NCBI RefSeq assembly: GCF_003989665.1
Contig: NZ_RZIJ01000002.1
Span: 62,001-126,000 of the forward strand
DNA length: 64,000 nt
Origin: Azospirillum doebereinerae
Lineage (GTDB): Bacteria > Pseudomonadota > Alphaproteobacteria > Azospirillales > Azospirillaceae
Direction: 5' to 3'
The notes beneath the pieces were generated by a model. The model ran no database searches. It was not told the origin of the DNA and worked only from the letters and a program-made list of their open reading frames with translations. The position numbers and the translations under genes are program-made. How positions within the stretch are numbered: position 1 is the stretch's first letter; each line of letters starts with the position of its first letter. Of this stretch, positions 17,329-25,161 are shown one piece after another.

Positions 17329-18375
17329 TCAGCGGTCCTGCACGATGACGCCATACCAGCCGAGCCCCTTGTAGGTCTCGTAGCCCGGCGTCAGCGCGTA
17401 ACCCACCAGCTTGCCCTGCGGGTCGGCGTAGAAGCCCATGGCGTCGCCGCCACGCCGCAGCGGCACCGTCTCGGACAGGATGCCGCGCCCGTCCGACGAG
17501 GCGATGACCCGGTGGCGGGCGTCGAGCAACAGGCAGCGCGACCGCTCGCGCTCGTTCTCCTCCAGCCGCACGCCCTGGACCACGGCGGCCGCCTGCGGCT
17601 CCCAGTCGAAGAAGATGCCGAGCACGCCGACCGGTGCGCCGTTGGCCTCGCCGCCCTGGCGGATCGCCGTGGCGTAGGTCGCCACCACGCGGTCGTCCAG
17701 CTTGTTGTTGCGGGCCACGTCGCCCACCGTGAACTCCCCGCCGTCCCGCGTCGCCATCGCCTGACGGAACCACAGCTCGTCCGAGACGTTGGCGCCGCGC
17801 GCGTGGCGGTAGCGGTCGGGGCGGCCATTGGCGATCACGTTGCCGCTGGCGTCGGCGATCCACAGGTCGAGGTAGACGGTGTAGGATTCCAGGATCACGC
17901 CCAGCCGGTGCGAGGCGTGGCGGCGTGCCTCCTCGGTCGGGGAAACAGCGCAATCGACCACCGCGCTGTCGGTCGCCCACCAGCGCACGTCGCAGGAGCG
18001 CTCGTAGAGGTTCCGGTCGATGATCTCGATCATGTTGAGCGACAGGTCGGCCAGACGCTTGCCGTGCATCTCCTGCACCATGGCGCTGCCGGTGGTGGTC
18101 AGGTGATCGACGCGGGCGACGATCTCCGACCGCAGCTCCTTGGTGATGCTGTTCACCTGGGTCGAGATCTCCGAGACCTCGTTGGCCACCACGGCGAAGC
18201 CCCGGCCGGCGTCGCCCGCGCGGGCCGCCTCGATCAGGGCGTTCATCGCCAGCATCTTGGTGCGGCGGGTGATGTCCTCGATCAGGGACACCTTCTTGGA
18301 CGCCACATCCAGCACGCCGCGCGACAGCTCGAACAGATCGGTGCCCGCCATGCTCATCTTTGTGTCCCCCGTCAT
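17329..18375 (-). CDS. Cytoplasmic chemoreceptor-like protein with N-terminal MCP tip and C-terminal Cache-like domain
   Basis: A 348-residue soluble protein with no membrane segment or signal peptide. Residues about 20-110 are a shortened MCP signalling hairpin whose tip reads MNALIEAARAGDAGRGFAVV followed by ANEVSEIS. Residues about 130-345 resemble a Cache sensor (WIADASGNVIANGRP, ELWFRQAMATRDGG, GVLGIFFDWEPQ, RCLLLDARHRVIASS). The usual order is sensor first and signalling last, so the layout is inverted. It probably docks CheA/CheW or other receptors from the cytoplasm. The start may be 18375 or the second ATG at 18357, which has GGGGGA in front. It follows a membrane receptor and an Aer-type PAS protein on the same strand. 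Confidence 0.82.
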   Translation of the reverse strand: MTGDTKMSMAGTDLFELSRGVLDVASKKVSLIEDITRRTKMLAMNALIEAARAGDAGRGFAVVANEVSEISTQVNSITKELRSEIVARVDHLTTTGSAMVQEMHGKRLADLSLNMIEIIDRNLYERSCDVRWWATDSAVVDCAVSPTEEARRHASHRLGVILESYTVYLDLWIADASGNVIANGRPDRYRHARGANVSDELWFRQAMATRDGGEFTVGDVARNNKLDDRVVATYATAIRQGGEANGAPVGVLGIFFDWEPQAAAVVQGVRLEENERERSRCLLLDARHRVIASSDGRGILSETVPLRRGGDAMGFYADPQGKLVGYALTPGYETYKGLGWYGVIVQDR

Positions 18376-18567
18376 GACCGCCTCGTTACCCCCCTTGCCC
18401 CATCAAAAGCCGTGCCAACCCCTTCGAACCGACGAAAATTCGCTCAAGTCCGCTCTTTCCGCGCGTTTCGCTCGCGGGACCGTTTATGGCCGTAGTCTTC
18501 CTGTGGGATCGCAGCCGGTTAACATGCTGAAACAAACAGCAGTGTGATATCCCGGCAGACAACGGTG

Positions 18568-18586
18568 TGTGAACGCCGCGTTCACA
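18568..18586. repeat. Perfect 19-bp inverted repeat, possible operator
   Basis: TGTGAACG-ccg-CGTTCACA, 8-bp arms around 3 bases. The size and symmetry fit a dimeric regulator site upstream of the cytoplasmic chemoreceptor gene. TGTGA/TCACA resembles the outer bases of a CRP/FNR-family site, but the 3-base spacer is too short for a classical one. Confidence 0.5.
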
Positions 18587-18604
18587 TGGTTGGGATGTAA
18601 CACA

Positions 18605-18625
18605 GTTACGAGACAAAATCGTAAC
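18605..18625. repeat. Inverted repeat GTTACGA / TCGTAAC
   Basis: A perfect 7-bp dyad around a 7-base loop (GACAAAA), next to the terminator-like hairpin. It could be a second hairpin in the transcript end or a protein-binding site. Confidence 0.4.
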
Positions 18626-18647
18626 AAAAATTCAGGAAATGCCTGAA
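18626..18647 (-). terminator. Probable terminator of the upstream chemoreceptor gene
   Basis: Read on the minus strand, TTCAGG pairs with CCTGAA around the loop CATTT and is followed directly by TTTTTG. The stem is only 6 bp, but the T-run position is right for a rho-independent terminator about 75 bp past the receptor stop codon. Confidence 0.55.
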
Positions 18648-18720
18648 ATAAGCCACAATCAATCCGAGAAGCTTGGACACGCCCGGCGCGTGTGCTCATT
18701 CGCCGGGCAGCTGGCGCGGA

Positions 18721-20031
18721 TCAGGCCACACGGTGCATTTCATCCAGGAAATGCTGAACCTCGCGGGTCATGCGGTCGGCCTCGGCGGCCATCCGCTCGG
18801 ACGCAGCCAGAACGTCGTGGGCGGCGCCGCTGGTGCGGGTCGCGGCGTCGGTGACGTCGCGGATGTCGTCGGACACGGCGCGGGTGCCGGCGGCGGCCTG
18901 TTCCATGTTGGCGACGATCTCGTGGACCGCCGTGCCCTGATGCTCGATCCCGGCGCTGATGCCGCCGGCGATGCCGTTGATCGTCTGGATGGTGCGCCCG
19001 ATGCCGACGATGGCGTCGACCGCCTCGTCGGTGGAGTGCTGGATGCCGGCGATCTGGCCGGCGATGTCACCGGTCGCCTTGGCGGTCTGGTCGGCCAGCC
19101 GCTTGACCTCCTGCGCCACCACGGCGAAGCCCTTGCCGGCCTCCCCCGCGCGGGCCGCCTCGATGGTGGCGTTGAGCGCCAGCAGGTTGGTCTGGCTGGC
19201 GATGTCGTTGATCAGGGTGACCACGTCGCCCACCGTGCGGGCGGCGCCCGACAACTGGGCAACCAGCGCGTTGGACCGCTCGGCCTCGCCGGCCGCGTCC
19301 TCGGCGACCTTGGCGACCTCGCCGATCTGGCGGGCGATCTCGGCGATGGAGGTCGACAGCTCCTCCGTCGCCGCCGCGACGCTGCCGACGTTGGAGCCGG
19401 TCTGCGCCGCCGACGCGGCGACCGACGACGCTTTGCCGGTGGCTTGGTCGGCGTCGGTTTCCATGGTCCGGGCGGAGACCTCCAGCTTGTGGGCGGTGCC
19501 GGCGACCTCGGTGCAGACCTGACGGATCTGGCCCTCGAAACGGACGGTCACGTCGGCGAAGCCGGTGACCTTCGCGGCAATGCTGTCGGTCGCCGTGTTG
19601 ATGGTGCGGCTGGCGTGCAGGAAGCCGCCCTGCATCCCGCGCAGCACGATGCGGCGGAAATACTTGTGCTCCGACACGACATGCATCGAGGCGGTGGCCT
19701 CGCGCACGAAGGCGTCGGTGCGGTCGATGGCGTCGTTGGCGGCGTGCATCGCCTCGCCCAGCGTCCCGCCCTCGCGGATGCCGATGACGCGGGCCTCGAA
19801 ATCGCCGCGCGCCACGGCGCGGTTGACCTCGGCCAGTTGGTCCACGGCGGCGCCGGCGCGGCGCAGGAACAGCCCGGCCCCGGCGAGCGCCGCCAGATCC
19901 ACGGCGCCCAGCCCGAGGCGGAGCGCCGAACCGCCCAAACCCGCCGCCTCGACGGCGAGCAGAGCGGCGGTCGCCGCCCCGGCGACGGCGACCGCCAGCG
20001 CGGCCCTAGAGAGAGAAGACGAATTCGTCAT
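18721..20031 (-). CDS. Methyl-accepting chemotaxis protein without periplasmic domain (CetA/Aer-like partner)
   Basis: A 436-residue receptor. Two hydrophobic segments (about residues 9-31 and 37-56) are separated by only a few residues, so there is no periplasmic sensor. A HAMP-like linker follows ([20 protein letters not shown]), then a long helical region and the MCP signalling domain with the tip [20 protein letters not shown]. Such a receptor must be driven from the cytoplasm. The preceding gene encodes an Aer-type PAS protein and overlaps this gene by 26 bp, the bipartite design of Campylobacter CetA/CetB. Confidence 0.93.
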   Translation of the reverse strand: MTNSSSLSRAALAVAVAGAATAALLAVEAAGLGGSALRLGLGAVDLAALAGAGLFLRRAGAAVDQLAEVNRAVARGDFEARVIGIREGGTLGEAMHAANDAIDRTDAFVREATASMHVVSEHKYFRRIVLRGMQGGFLHASRTINTATDSIAAKVTGFADVTVRFEGQIRQVCTEVAGTAHKLEVSARTMETDADQATGKASSVAASAAQTGSNVGSVAAATEELSTSIAEIARQIGEVAKVAEDAAGEAERSNALVAQLSGAARTVGDVVTLINDIASQTNLLALNATIEAARAGEAGKGFAVVAQEVKRLADQTAKATGDIAGQIAGIQHSTDEAVDAIVGIGRTIQTINGIAGGISAGIEHQGTAVHEIVANMEQAAAGTRAVSDDIRDVTDAATRTSGAAHDVLAASERMAAEADRMTREVQHFLDEMHRVA

Positions 20032-20530
20032 ACCCGATACCCTTTTCGGTCAGCAGGCCGACGACCGTCGCGAACCCCGCCTCCATGCCCTGCTTGCGGT
20101 CGGCGTGGCTGTTTTCGATGTCCAGGAGCGTGCGGTACAGCGGAACGACCTTGTCCAGCGCCGACCGTTCCGGCACCCGGCGGGACGAGTGATAGCCGAT
20201 CACGCGGCCGGATGCGTCGAAACTCGGCGTGACATGGGCGAAGACCCAATAATGGTCACCGTTGCGCGCGCGGTTCACGACGTAGGCGAAGATTTCCTGC
20301 TTCGCCTCCAGCGTGTCCCACAGCAGCTTGAAGACGCAGCGCGGCATGTCCGGGTGGCGGACGATGGAATGGGGCGCGCCCATCAGCTCGGCTTCGCTGT
20401 AGCCGGCGACCCGCTGGAAGACCCTATTGGCGTAGGTGATCCGCCCCTTGAGATCCGTCTTGGAGACGATGACCTCGTCCGGCTCGAAGAACCGCTCCAC
20501 CCCCGTCAGGGGCACATCGCGTCGTGACAT
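20006..20530 (-). CDS. Stand-alone Aer-type PAS domain protein (CetB-like)
   Basis: A 174-residue soluble protein that is almost entirely one PAS domain closely resembling the FAD-binding N-terminus of the aerotaxis receptor Aer. [35 protein letters not shown] and [14 protein letters not shown] match Aer blocks in order. Aer normally carries HAMP and MCP domains in the same chain; here the chain stops after a short helical tail. It overlaps the downstream membrane receptor by 26 bp in a different frame, which implies co-translation and a joint function. The start [10 protein letters not shown] at 20530 is chosen because it precedes the PAS fold by the normal distance. Confidence 0.9.
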   Translation of the reverse strand: MSRRDVPLTGVERFFEPDEVIVSKTDLKGRITYANRVFQRVAGYSEAELMGAPHSIVRHPDMPRCVFKLLWDTLEAKQEIFAYVVNRARNGDHYWVFAHVTPSFDASGRVIGYHSSRRVPERSALDKVVPLYRTLLDIENSHADRKQGMEAGFATVVGLLTEKGIGYDEFVFSL

Positions 20531-20775
20531 AGGCTTGGTGATCCCCGCGGGCGCCGGGCAGCGCTGGCGCCGCCGGTGTCCGCCTGCTGATGCCGGCCGG
20601 CGAACGGGAGGACGGAGACGCTCCCTCGTTCGCCCACGCCACTCGCAGAGAACGGGCAGCGCAAGAAACCTCAATCTAAAGAGACCGGAGGCGACAGAAA
20701 AGGTCAAACTGGTTGATGCGTTGAAATGTCTGCCCTGTGAATTGTGCGTCGCAGCAAAGACGGCGGCGGGCACCG

Positions 20776-22143
20776 CTACTCCGGCGGGTAGGTGACCGTC
20801 AGCAGGCGGTCGGCCGGCGGGTTCTCCACCACCACCACGGTGCCGTCGGGCCAGCGCACCTCGACCTGCTCCACCGCGTGCAGGGCGCCCAGCCCGAAAT
20901 GCGCCACCGGCTCGCCCTGGCACAGATAGCCCGACCCGGCGCAGACCGCCCGGCGCTGCCGACGGCCGCCGGCCGTGCAGATGACCACCGCCCCGCGCGC
21001 CGGGGCGCCGAAGGGCGTCAGCGGCAGGACCCGCAGCCAGCCGTTGTGGTTGCCCGCCGTGCGGTAGACCGACAGCGGCTGCGCCGTGCCGTCGCCATGC
21101 GCCAGCACCAGCTCCAGCCGGCCGTCGCCGTCGATGTCCGCCGCCACCGCGCCGGTGCCCATGCCCTTGGGCTCGGCGGCGTCGCCAAGGTCCAGCTCCT
21201 GCCACTGGTCGTGGCGCCAGCCGAACAGGCGGTTGGGCTCGCCCTGGGTGTGGAAGAACAACTCCTCGTGGCCGTCGTTGTCGAAATCGGCGACCACCAC
21301 GGTGAAGACCTTGCCCGGCATCGACAGCTCGCTGCCCGCCGACTCGACAAAGCCGCCGCCGGAGCGTTGCAGGAACAGCCGCTGCGCCCCATCCCAAGTG
21401 CCGACCAGCAGGCCGAACAACCCGTCACCCTCGGCGTCCAGCGCCACGACCGCCCGGCCCGATGGCCGCGAATCGACGATGCCGCGCTCCTCGGCGATCT
21501 CCTCGAAATTCCCGTCGCCCAAGTTGCGGAACAGTTGGTTCGGGCCGCAATCGTTGATCGCCACCAGATCCATGCGGTCCGACACGATGGGCAGCGCGGT
21601 CAAGCCACGCACGGCGGCGATCACGTCCAGCCCGGCCTCCTCCGCCGCGTCCTCCAGCCGGCCGCGGCGGGTCAGCTCGTAGAGGCGCAGGGGCGCGCCG
21701 TCGGTCGCCACCACGAAGCCGTAGCGGCCATGCCCCCAGCGGTCGAGCGCCGCGACGGAGCGCGCCGCCGTCCGGTTGGCGACGCCGATGTTCTCCGACT
21801 GCGCCAGAAGGTCGATCCAATGCTTGCCGAAGCAGGCGAACAGCCGGTCGGCCATGTCCTTCGGCCCGGTCGCCCGGTCGGAGTTGACGACGTACAGCTC
21901 CTCGCGCCCGTCCCCGTCGACGTCGGCGGCGGCCAGCCCGACCGCGTGCCCGGTGGGGTCGGCCAGCAGCGGCCCGGCGATGTCCACCAGTTGGCCGTCG
22001 CGCCATTTCAGGACGAGGTTGTTGGTGCCGTGACCGGCGACCACAAGCTCGAACGCGCCGTCCCCGTCGATGTCCGTGACCGCGATCCCGTTCGACAGAC
22101 GCGGCGGGTTGTCGGCGATCAGCGACGAGCAATCGAGGAACAT
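20776..22143 (-). CDS. CRTAC1-like protein with FG-GAP/VCBS repeats and ASPIC/UnbV domain
   Basis: A 455-residue protein predicted to fold as a calcium-binding beta-propeller. Acidic repeats of the integrin FG-GAP type are clear: DIDGDGAFELV, DVDGDGREELY, DFDNDGHEELF and DIDGDGRLELV. The C-terminal ~75 residues (RGAVVICTAG through QVEVRWPDGTVVVVE) are the ASPIC/UnbV domain found at the end of CRTAC1-family proteins. The role is unknown; surface adhesion or carbohydrate contact are possible. The start at 22143 follows AGAGG; no signal peptide is visible from this start. Confidence 0.85.
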   Translation of the reverse strand: MFLDCSSLIADNPPRLSNGIAVTDIDGDGAFELVVAGHGTNNLVLKWRDGQLVDIAGPLLADPTGHAVGLAAADVDGDGREELYVVNSDRATGPKDMADRLFACFGKHWIDLLAQSENIGVANRTAARSVAALDRWGHGRYGFVVATDGAPLRLYELTRRGRLEDAAEEAGLDVIAAVRGLTALPIVSDRMDLVAINDCGPNQLFRNLGDGNFEEIAEERGIVDSRPSGRAVVALDAEGDGLFGLLVGTWDGAQRLFLQRSGGGFVESAGSELSMPGKVFTVVVADFDNDGHEELFFHTQGEPNRLFGWRHDQWQELDLGDAAEPKGMGTGAVAADIDGDGRLELVLAHGDGTAQPLSVYRTAGNHNGWLRVLPLTPFGAPARGAVVICTAGGRRQRRAVCAGSGYLCQGEPVAHFGLGALHAVEQVEVRWPDGTVVVVENPPADRLLTVTYPPE

Positions 22144-22311
22144 GGACAGCCTCTTTTCCCGTTGGCGGCGCGGCGCGGTGCAGATCCTTGGCGGAATTGG
22201 TCTTTCGCGGCGCTTCTGTCCTCGTTGATACCCCGTCGCGCGCCGGGCGTAAACCCGGACGGAGGGGGAGGACGGCCTATGCCCGTGACGGGATGGGCGC
22301 GCAGGGTCGGG

Positions 22312-22362
22312 AAAAACGGGCGGCCGCCACGGCGCCTTGGGCAACCCCAAGGGCATGGCGGC
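22312..22362 (-). terminator. Probable terminator of minCDE
   Basis: On the minus strand GCCGCCA pairs with TGGCGGC and, nested inside, CCTTGGG pairs with CCCAAGG around GTTG. A run of five T (22316-22312) follows six bases after the outer stem. It sits about 40 bp past the minE stop codon. Confidence 0.5.
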
Positions 22363-22398
22363 GCCGGAAGCGCGCGGGTGCGTCAAGAACGCGCGGCG

Positions 22399-22785
22399 TC
22401 AGTGCCGCTTCTTGACGCCGCCGTCGGTCAGCGGGCCGTTGGCGGCCGAGCGCTTGGCCTCCCCGTCGGCCGTGTCGGCGGGCTTCGGCTCCGGCTTGGC
22501 GCCCTTGACGGCGGCCATCGCCGATTTCAGCTGCTCGCGCGCCGGAAGCTCGATGTTGAGCTCCAGGGTGGAGCAGTCGCCGCCACGGTCCAGCTTCACC
22601 TCGACCTTGTTCTGGTCGATGTCGATGTATTTGGCGATCACCGACAGAAGCTCCTGCTGGAGCATCGGCAGGTAATCCGGACCGGTGCGGCCGGCGCGTT
22701 CGTGCGCCATGACGATCTGCAACCGCTCCTTGGCCTGGACCGCCGAGGGGCGGGGAGCCGAACGGAAGAAGCTGAAGATGCTCAT
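22399..22785 (-). CDS. minE: Cell division topological specificity factor MinE
   Basis: MinE drives pole-to-pole movement of MinCD and so places the septum at midcell. It starts MSIFSFFRSAPRPSAVQAKE, with the membrane-targeting FSFFR and the anti-MinCD helix (AKERLQIVMAHERAG), followed by the dimer domain (YLPMLQQELLSVIAKYIDI). At 128 residues it is about 40 longer than most MinE proteins; the extra C-terminal part is Lys/Pro/Ala-rich (KGAKPEPKPADTADGEAKRS). It overlaps minD by 4 bp. Confidence 0.95.
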   Translation of the reverse strand: MSIFSFFRSAPRPSAVQAKERLQIVMAHERAGRTGPDYLPMLQQELLSVIAKYIDIDQNKVEVKLDRGGDCSTLELNIELPAREQLKSAMAAVKGAKPEPKPADTADGEAKRSAANGPLTDGGVKKRH

Positions 22786-23597
22786 GCGCTCCTCCGCAGG
22801 AGCCGGCTGAACAGGCCCTTCTTCTGGGGGCTGACGAAGCGGTGCTCGATCTCCTCGCCCAGGAACCGGCCGACCGCGTCGGTGTAGGCCTGGCCGGCGT
22901 TCGACGCCTCGTCCAGGATCACCGGCATGCCGACGTTGGACGCGCGCAGCACCGCCTGGCTTTCCGGGATCACGCCGAGCAGCGGGATCGCCAGGATCTC
23001 CAGCACGTCGTCGACCTTCAGCATCTCGCCGCGCTCGACGCGGTCCGGGTCGTAGCGGGTCAGGAGAAGCTGCTGGGAGACCGGCTCCAGCCCCTGCTCC
23101 GCCCGGCGCGAGCGCGAGTTCAACACGCCCAGGATGCGGTCGCTGTCGCGCACCGACGAGACTTCCGGGTTGGTCACGATGATCGCGTGGTCGGCGAAGT
23201 ACAGCGACATCAGCGCTCCGCGCTCGATGCCCGCCGGGCTGTCGCACAGGATGTAGTCGAACTCCTTCGACAGGTCGTTCAACACCCGCTCCACCCCCTC
23301 GCGGGTCAGCGCGTCCTTGTCGCGCGTCTGCGAGGTGGGGAGGATGTAGAGGTTGTCGATCCGCTTGTCCTTGATCAACGCCTGGCTCAGCTTGGCTTCG
23401 CCGTTGATGACGTTGATGAAGTCGAAGACGACGCGCCGCTCGCAGCCCATGACGAGGTCCAGGTTGCGCAGGCCCACGTCGAAATCGATGACGACCGTCT
23501 TGAATCCGCGCAGGGCCAGCCCGGTCGCGAACGCGGCGGATGAGGTCGTCTTGCCGACACCGCCCTTGCCGGAGGTCATGACGATGATCTTGCTCAA
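22782..23597 (-). CDS. minD: Septum site-determining ATPase MinD
   Basis: MinD is a membrane-associated ATPase that recruits MinC and oscillates under MinE. The 271-residue chain begins MSKIIVMTSGKGGVGKTT, containing the deviant Walker A motif, and has the switch motifs VIDFDVGLRNLDL and YILCDSPAGIE. The amphipathic C-terminal helix is KKGLFSRLLRR. The start is TTG at 23597, preceded by GGGGAGAGG at proper distance and giving the canonical MinD N-terminus; a GTG 12 codons upstream is less likely. Confidence 0.96.
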   Translation of the reverse strand: MSKIIVMTSGKGGVGKTTSSAAFATGLALRGFKTVVIDFDVGLRNLDLVMGCERRVVFDFINVINGEAKLSQALIKDKRIDNLYILPTSQTRDKDALTREGVERVLNDLSKEFDYILCDSPAGIERGALMSLYFADHAIIVTNPEVSSVRDSDRILGVLNSRSRRAEQGLEPVSQQLLLTRYDPDRVERGEMLKVDDVLEILAIPLLGVIPESQAVLRASNVGMPVILDEASNAGQAYTDAVGRFLGEEIEHRFVSPQKKGLFSRLLRRSA

Positions 23598-23676
23598 CGG
23601 AGCCTCTCCCCTAAATCCCAAAGTTGCCGTCACCGAAACGGAAAGCCCAGCCCTTGTCCTTGGACCACGCTTCCCT

Positions 23677-24435
23677 TTAGGCCGTCTTCAACGGTTCCAT
23701 GCGCAGAACCCCGTCGCGCAGGAAAACCTGCACCGGCTTCTTGAAAAAGTCACTGCCGATGTCTTCGCTGACGCGGTAAACACCCGCGACAGAAACGACC
23801 TCGGCCTCCAGGCTCTGGCAGAACACGCGCGCCGTGGTGTCCCCCGACACGCCGGCCAGCGCACGGCCGCGCAGCGCGCCGTACACATGGATGTTGCCGT
23901 CGGCCAGAAGCTCCGCCCCCGGCGACACCGAGGCGGCGATGATCAGGTCGCATTTCTCGGCGTAGAGCTGGGTCCCGGACCGCACCGGCTCGGTCACCAC
24001 CATCGCCGGACGGTGGACGACCTCGACCATCACCTGCGGCGCGGTCGCCGTGGCGGCGGCGCGCGGGTCCGGTCCCTTGACCACATCCTCCAGCCGCGCG
24101 ACCCGGCCGGTCGGCATCGGCGTCAGGCCGACGGCCAGCGCCGCCTCCTGCACCGGGCGGGGACCGCCCTGGAAGCCGACCGGCAAGAGGTGATGCGCCC
24201 GCACCTGCGCCACGAAGGCGCCGAGGTCGAAGACCACCGACTCGGGCAATTCGTCGAAATCGAGCACGACCGGCGCGTTGCGGAAGAAGTTCGGCGCCTG
24301 CCGAACCTTGACGTTCAGCTGCGTGAAGAAATCGGGGGATGCGGGGGCGTTGACCTTCAACACCATCATGGTGAAGGAATTGCCCCGCAACTGGAACGGG
24401 GCGTCCCGTTCGGCAACCTGAATGGCGCTGCTCAC
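23677..24435 (-). CDS. minC: Septum site-determining protein MinC
   Basis: MinC blocks FtsZ assembly away from midcell. The 252-residue product has the N-terminal FtsZ-inhibiting domain (FQLRGNSFTMMVLKV) and the C-terminal right-handed beta-helix domain that binds MinD (VRSGTQLYAEKCDLII, NIHVYGALRGRALAG). Translation probably starts at GTG 24435, after GGGAAAG. It is first in minC-minD-minE, with a 79-bp gap before minD. Confidence 0.95.
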   Translation of the reverse strand: MSSAIQVAERDAPFQLRGNSFTMMVLKVNAPASPDFFTQLNVKVRQAPNFFRNAPVVLDFDELPESVVFDLGAFVAQVRAHHLLPVGFQGGPRPVQEAALAVGLTPMPTGRVARLEDVVKGPDPRAAATATAPQVMVEVVHRPAMVVTEPVRSGTQLYAEKCDLIIAASVSPGAELLADGNIHVYGALRGRALAGVSGDTTARVFCQSLEAEVVSVAGVYRVSEDIGSDFFKKPVQVFLRDGVLRMEPLKTA

Positions 24436-24697
24436 CGTTGCTTTCCCGTTCGTTTCTGCCGATCCGCGTCGCCCGACCGACCTCACCCCGTCCGGCGGCC
24501 GGGTGCGGAAGGCGGAGCGGTGCGCATGAAGCCGGTTCCTACCGCGCCTTCTAGCCGTCCGTGCCCATTGGATACAAGCGAATCCAGTTCTCCGGGGTGA
24601 CATTCGAAAGCCACACACCACCGCCCCGGACCGGGTTCCTCACCCGATCGGCCGACAAGGCAACGTGTTGCGTCCGTGAATCCCCCGACCACAGGAT

Positions 24698-24726
24698 ATA
24701 GTAACCAAAGCGGCAGGCGGCGGCAA
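24698..24726 (-). promoter_or_regulatory. Candidate sigma70 promoter for minCDE
   Basis: On the minus strand TTGCCG (24721-24726) and TACTAT (24698-24703) are spaced by 17 bases, four matches of six in each box. The resulting leader to minC would be about 255 nt long. Confidence 0.35.
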
Positions 24727-24880
24727 AGCCTTTCGCCGGTCCTAGAACCTTTGCAGGGGATGCTTCCCCGCTCCGTTCCTATCCCTCTGGAAGCTTGGGG
24801 TAGCCTGACCGGGCGGGCGGCTCTCCTGCGGCAACCACACCACATCTTGTATGAATATTTTGTGCCGACCGCAATTTCGC

Positions 24881-24909
24881 CTGACGTTTCGCGTTGCAAA
24901 CGATACTGT
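24881..24909 (+). promoter_or_regulatory. Candidate promoter for the phoH leader / small RNA
   Basis: CTGACG (24881-24886) and TACTGT (24904-24909) are spaced by exactly 17 bases, four matches of six in each. It lies in a locally AT-richer patch about 250 bp before phoH and would start RNA near 24916. Confidence 0.35.
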
Positions 24910-24915
24910 TGGCGT

Positions 24916-25116
24916 GCGTGGTTCCCAACGACGACGAGGTTCTCTTGCACCTTGTTCCGACCTTCGCAGAACGATCGACCGGCCCCCATCCCTGGGTGCC
25001 CGGCCGTCTGCGGCCCGCACCGGCAGACCCGAAACCGGCACACATCCCGGCCTCCGCCCCGACCTTCATCCTGGCGCGCGACCGTTACGAGCCTCCCCCT
25101 TGCGGGAGGCTTTTTT
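24916..25116 (+). ncRNA. Candidate ~200-nt RNA (sRNA or attenuated leader) upstream of phoH
   Basis: No protein gene occupies this interval, yet it ends in a textbook rho-independent terminator only 45 bp before the phoH ATG and begins at a plausible promoter. It has internal structure, for example GTCTGC (25006-25011) pairing with GCAGAC (25023-25028). It could be a free small RNA or a leader whose terminator controls read-through into phoH. I do not recognise it as SRP RNA, 6S RNA or a known riboswitch. Confidence 0.4.
25091..25116 (+). terminator. Strong rho-independent terminator upstream of phoH
   Basis: GCCTCCC (25091-25097) pairs perfectly with GGGAGGC (25104-25110) around CCTTGC and is followed by TTTTTTGTGT. 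Its position in front of phoH rather than after a gene is what makes it notable. Confidence 0.85.
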
Positions 25117-25161
25117 GTGTCCGGAGTTCGGCGCCACCCCCACCCTTCGAGGAGATGCGTC

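Larger units (their letters stand above)
18376..18720. other. Intergenic region with four consecutive inverted repeats
   Basis: This 345-bp gap between two chemoreceptor genes is visibly less GC-rich than its surroundings and has no gene I can support. It holds perfect dyads at 18568-18586, 18605-18625, 18631-18647 and 18681-18708 (GCCCGGCG and CGCCGGGC around a 12-base loop). It must contain the end of the upstream receptor transcript and the promoter of the downstream receptor. Confidence 0.6.
24436..25161. other. 726-bp non-coding region between divergent minC and phoH
   Basis: The longest stretch without a protein gene. On the minus strand it holds a candidate promoter for minCDE; on the plus strand it holds a candidate promoter, a structured stretch and a strong terminator that together suggest a roughly 200-nt RNA ahead of phoH. 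The long open frames crossing it have no family resemblance and look like GC-driven noise. Confidence 0.6.

Noticed and set aside
18484..18699. 71-residue open frame in the chemoreceptor intergenic region
   Set aside because: Spans the dyad cluster, lacks a convincing ribosome site and looks like chance in less GC-rich DNA.
24787..24845. SRP (4.5S) RNA on the minus strand
   Set aside because: A short stretch reads CCCGGTCAGG as in SRP RNA, but the conserved GGAAGG..AGCA domain does not follow.
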